This document shows, one piece after another, positions 21,770 to 24,135 of a stretch of DNA of 24,135 nt (positions are counted from its first letter, which is position 1; every line of letters begins with the position of its first letter). Location: positions 1 to 24,135 of the forward strand of contig MVAQ01000284.1 in assembly GCA_014825775.1 (NCBI GenBank), read 5' to 3'. A program made the position numbers and the translations under genes. The notes under the pieces are model-generated. The model was given only the letters and a program-made list of their open reading frames with translations, did not search any database and was not told where the DNA came from. This DNA is from Krasilnikovozyma curviuscula (lineage: Eukaryota; Basidiomycota; Tremellomycetes; Cystofilobasidiales; Mrakiaceae).

Positions 21770-24019
21770 TCAATCGGTGAAGACATGAGAAGGAGATGGA
21801 ACAGATTCTTCAGTCTCCTCAGCCTTCTTTTCAGCGCTTGGCGCCTCATCAGAGTGAAGCGACTCGGTCGCAACTCTCGCCTTCTCAGCCTCACGTTCCT
21901 TGAGCGTCTTGGACTTGATTCCGAAGAAGACAACACGACCTTCTTGCCACCTGATGAAAGAAAAAGTTGGTCAATGAGGTGGGTGGGGGACAGAGGAGAT
22001 GAGTAGGCACGGACTTGAGGTAGATAAGAACGACGACAACGGTCAACCAGTAGAAGATGTAGGAGAGGACCGAACCATAGTCACCATTGTTGCTCCAACC
22101 CTGACAAGATAACAAGAGAGTCAGGAAGGAGTTTATGGGAAGTTTTAGTGATGCACTTACGAGGATAGCATTGAAGATTTGCCAACCTGGAAAGAGACAA
22201 GGTGGTTTTCAGTCAGTCGCCTAGGTTCGAAGGCGCAGAATTAGACTCTACAGCGAGATGATGGACACTCACCTCCATTATCATTGGTATTCAATTCTGG
22301 GTTACCATAATTTACATGCCATATGTTTCCATCAGTGACATCATCTACAGAATGGATAGACTGTCAATTCAAATGCTGGCCCAACACAAGTGAGAAACAG
22401 GGAGACTTACAAGAACCAGGGCCTGAACCGCTCTCCAGAACATCGGCACCAGCTTTGATGACGAACTTGGAGACCTCCAAGAAGGCGACACCCTTAGAGA
22501 AGAGACCGGCACCGACGAGGAAGAGGATACAGGTGGAGACAATCAAGAATCTGTGAAAATTGAGGAGCGTCAGATCAGGTCTCAACTATTAGATTGAGGA
22601 AAAAAAAGTAACTTACAAGTGTAGAGCAAAAGCACTTCCACCTCTATAGATGAGGAGGCCGACAATAACACCAGCAATCAAACCGACGACGACGGCGAGT
22701 GGGGTCGATGTAGCCGTTTGACCAATTGAGACACCTGCGACGAAGATGACACACTCGAGACCTTCTCTCAGGACTGTAATCATGGGGAGTAAGAACAGAG
22801 CCTAGCGTCGAAAGGAAGAAGGGTGTCAGGAATAAGATGATACAGAGAGCAATGGATCCATCGAGGAAAGAAGAGATCGAAGATTTACCCATTTACCACC
22901 GCTTCCTTCAGCCTTATCAGCAGCGTTCAAGTCGCTCTCAAGATCGACGTTTTTCTTCTTGCGGCTAAACAAGGTACTCCAGAAATTCTTAAAGAGACCT
23001 TCGTCCGTGTGGGCCATGTGGTCCGTCGCAGCGAAGGAGGCACCGAGCTTGGCACGCCATTTGGCTCTGGATCTATCCATTCTCAAGAAGGCTGTTCCCA
23101 TCGTTAAAATGATGAGGGCGGCAATGATATCGAAGATACCTTCCCAAATAGCTTTTTGTTACATGAGCGCGCAAAGAACAACATAGAAGAAAATTGTGTC
23201 AGTTCGATTGACATCATGTTTTTAAGAAGAGAGTAGAATCTTGAGGGGGAAGCCAGTCGCATAGCATAGCTAGAGAAGTAGAAGATGCGATGCAGGCAGA
23301 CTTACCCTCGGTAGAAGTCCAGAGATCCTGTAGCTTGGTATAGAAAAGACCAATGAATGCACCACCGATCGTCAAAGCAATAAACATTCCAGTGGCAGTA
23401 CCAGCCCAGATCTGGATTGAGACGCGTATGAGACCAATAGAAAGGAGTGTGATCGGGCAGACACGACGGGAGAAAACGAGACAAAAAAAAAAAAACACGA
23501 AAAAAGCGTCCGAAGAACGAGGTAGTAATTTGAAAAGGAATTGCGTAAAGTGTCAGTTTGACAATTCCAGCACGGGGTACTGGAAACAGATAGAGTAATA
23601 ATAAGGTAACTGACCTGGAATCTCATACGTTTAATAAGTCGTTGCGCCCTTCGACTTTCTTCACCAGGGGCAAGGACTTCACCATTCTGGCTGAAGTCGG
23701 TACCCATAACGAGCTGCTCAACGAAAGCTAACAGGACAGAGATAACAATACCAGCTTCCTGCAGGAGCAAAGAAACATGATGATTCCCAGTCAGAAGAAA
23801 GTTTCGATGACTTTTTAAGAATTTTTAAGGTGAAGAGATTGGAAAAAGTCCATTGAAAAGGGCCAATAAAGCAAAGCAACAAAGACGCAGCCATGCCTAA
23901 CTAACAAGACCCTGCCTCTCCAGCTGTTGGACAACAAAAGGGAAAGAGACCTGACTACTTACAATTGTTTCTCTGAAGACAATGAAGAAGATTGGGACTG
24001 AGAAGACATCGGCGGTCAT
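21770..24019 (-). CDS. FTR1: high-affinity iron permease, FTR1 family
   Basis: Plasma-membrane iron permease that takes up Fe(III) produced by a partner multicopper ferroxidase. Ten exons on the minus strand: 24019-23963, 23758-23615, 23411-23306, 23151-22889, 22801-22617, 22550-22411, 22344-22273, 22186-22161, 22100-22015, 21950-21770; 419 aa. Both iron-binding REXXE motifs are intact: RETIE (16-20, near the N-terminus, within the first membrane helix) and REGLE (202-206). Other family hallmarks are FSVPIFFIVFRE, IWAGTATGMFIALTIGG, FDIIAALIILTMG, VGAGLFSKGV and the short IWHVNYGNPE loop. About seven membrane helices are expected. The C-terminal tail after KWQEGRVVFFGIK is hydrophilic and rich in Glu and Lys. 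Intron 1 falls inside the first REXXE motif. Introns 1-3 (204, 203 and 154 nt) are long for this window. Cryptococcus calls its orthologues CFT1/CFT2. Confidence 0.95.
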
Positions 24020-24135
24020 CCTAGGCAGCAAAGGACGAGTTGTCGGCAAGGAAGGGAGGGGGTGAAGTGGTACGAGGGGTGGGCCCGTTCCTTCGTCTGG
24101 AGAAAAGATTTAGATGGGTTTAGGGAGAGTGAGAT
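24020..24135 (-). promoter_or_regulatory. start of the FTR1 upstream region (cut by window edge)
   Basis: Only 116 nt of the FTR1 leader or promoter is inside the window. No iron-regulatory GATA-type site can be asserted in such a short piece. Confidence 0.4.

Overview
The window looks like an ordinary stretch of nuclear chromosome from a basidiomycete fungus, most likely a tremellomycete yeast (Cryptococcus/Kwoniella type). The reasons are nine multi-exon genes packed head to tail, 64 short introns (mostly 45-110 nt, GTRNGT donors, CTNAC-like branch sites) and orthologue-like proteins of fungal families. Almost no gene can be read as a single open frame. I rebuilt each by joining exons so that reading phase and conserved family motifs are both kept. 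I see no tRNA, rRNA, transposon, CRISPR or plasmid/phage feature.

Layout, left to right. 724-2559 (+) is a WOPR-domain (Gti1/Pac2 family) transcription regulator. A 1.35-kb gap without a recognisable gene follows. 3912-7347 (-) is ORC1, the large subunit of the origin recognition complex. 7853-10782 (+) is an LDB17/Dip1/SPIN90 homologue (Arp2/3 activator in actin patches), divergent from ORC1. 11215-13391 (+) is an Mtf1/TFB-like protein with an rRNA-adenine-dimethylase fold and a probable mitochondrial presequence. 14285-15174 (+) is RPL9 (uL6). 15349-16055 (-) is a small multi-pass membrane protein resembling the AGTRAP family, visible only after splicing. 16467-19346 (+) is a secreted rhamnogalacturonan lyase (PL4). 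19848-21449 (+) is a D-2-hydroxyacid dehydrogenase. 21770-24019 (-) is an FTR1-type high-affinity iron permease whose promoter runs off the right edge.

The genes do not form one pathway. They are replication, actin, mitochondrial expression, translation, pectin breakdown, redox metabolism and iron uptake genes side by side. Gene pairs sharing a divergent promoter are ORC1/LDB17 and the AGTRAP-like gene/rhamnogalacturonan lyase. Convergent pairs are the WOPR gene/ORC1, RPL9/AGTRAP-like and dehydrogenase/FTR1. The one contextual prediction is that the partner multicopper ferroxidase of FTR1 may lie just beyond the right edge. I found no convincing undescribed system. The points most worth checking are the spliced-only small membrane protein, the unusual number of AAG 3' splice sites, the long first intron of LDB17 and the overlapping upstream ORF before the Mtf1-like gene.
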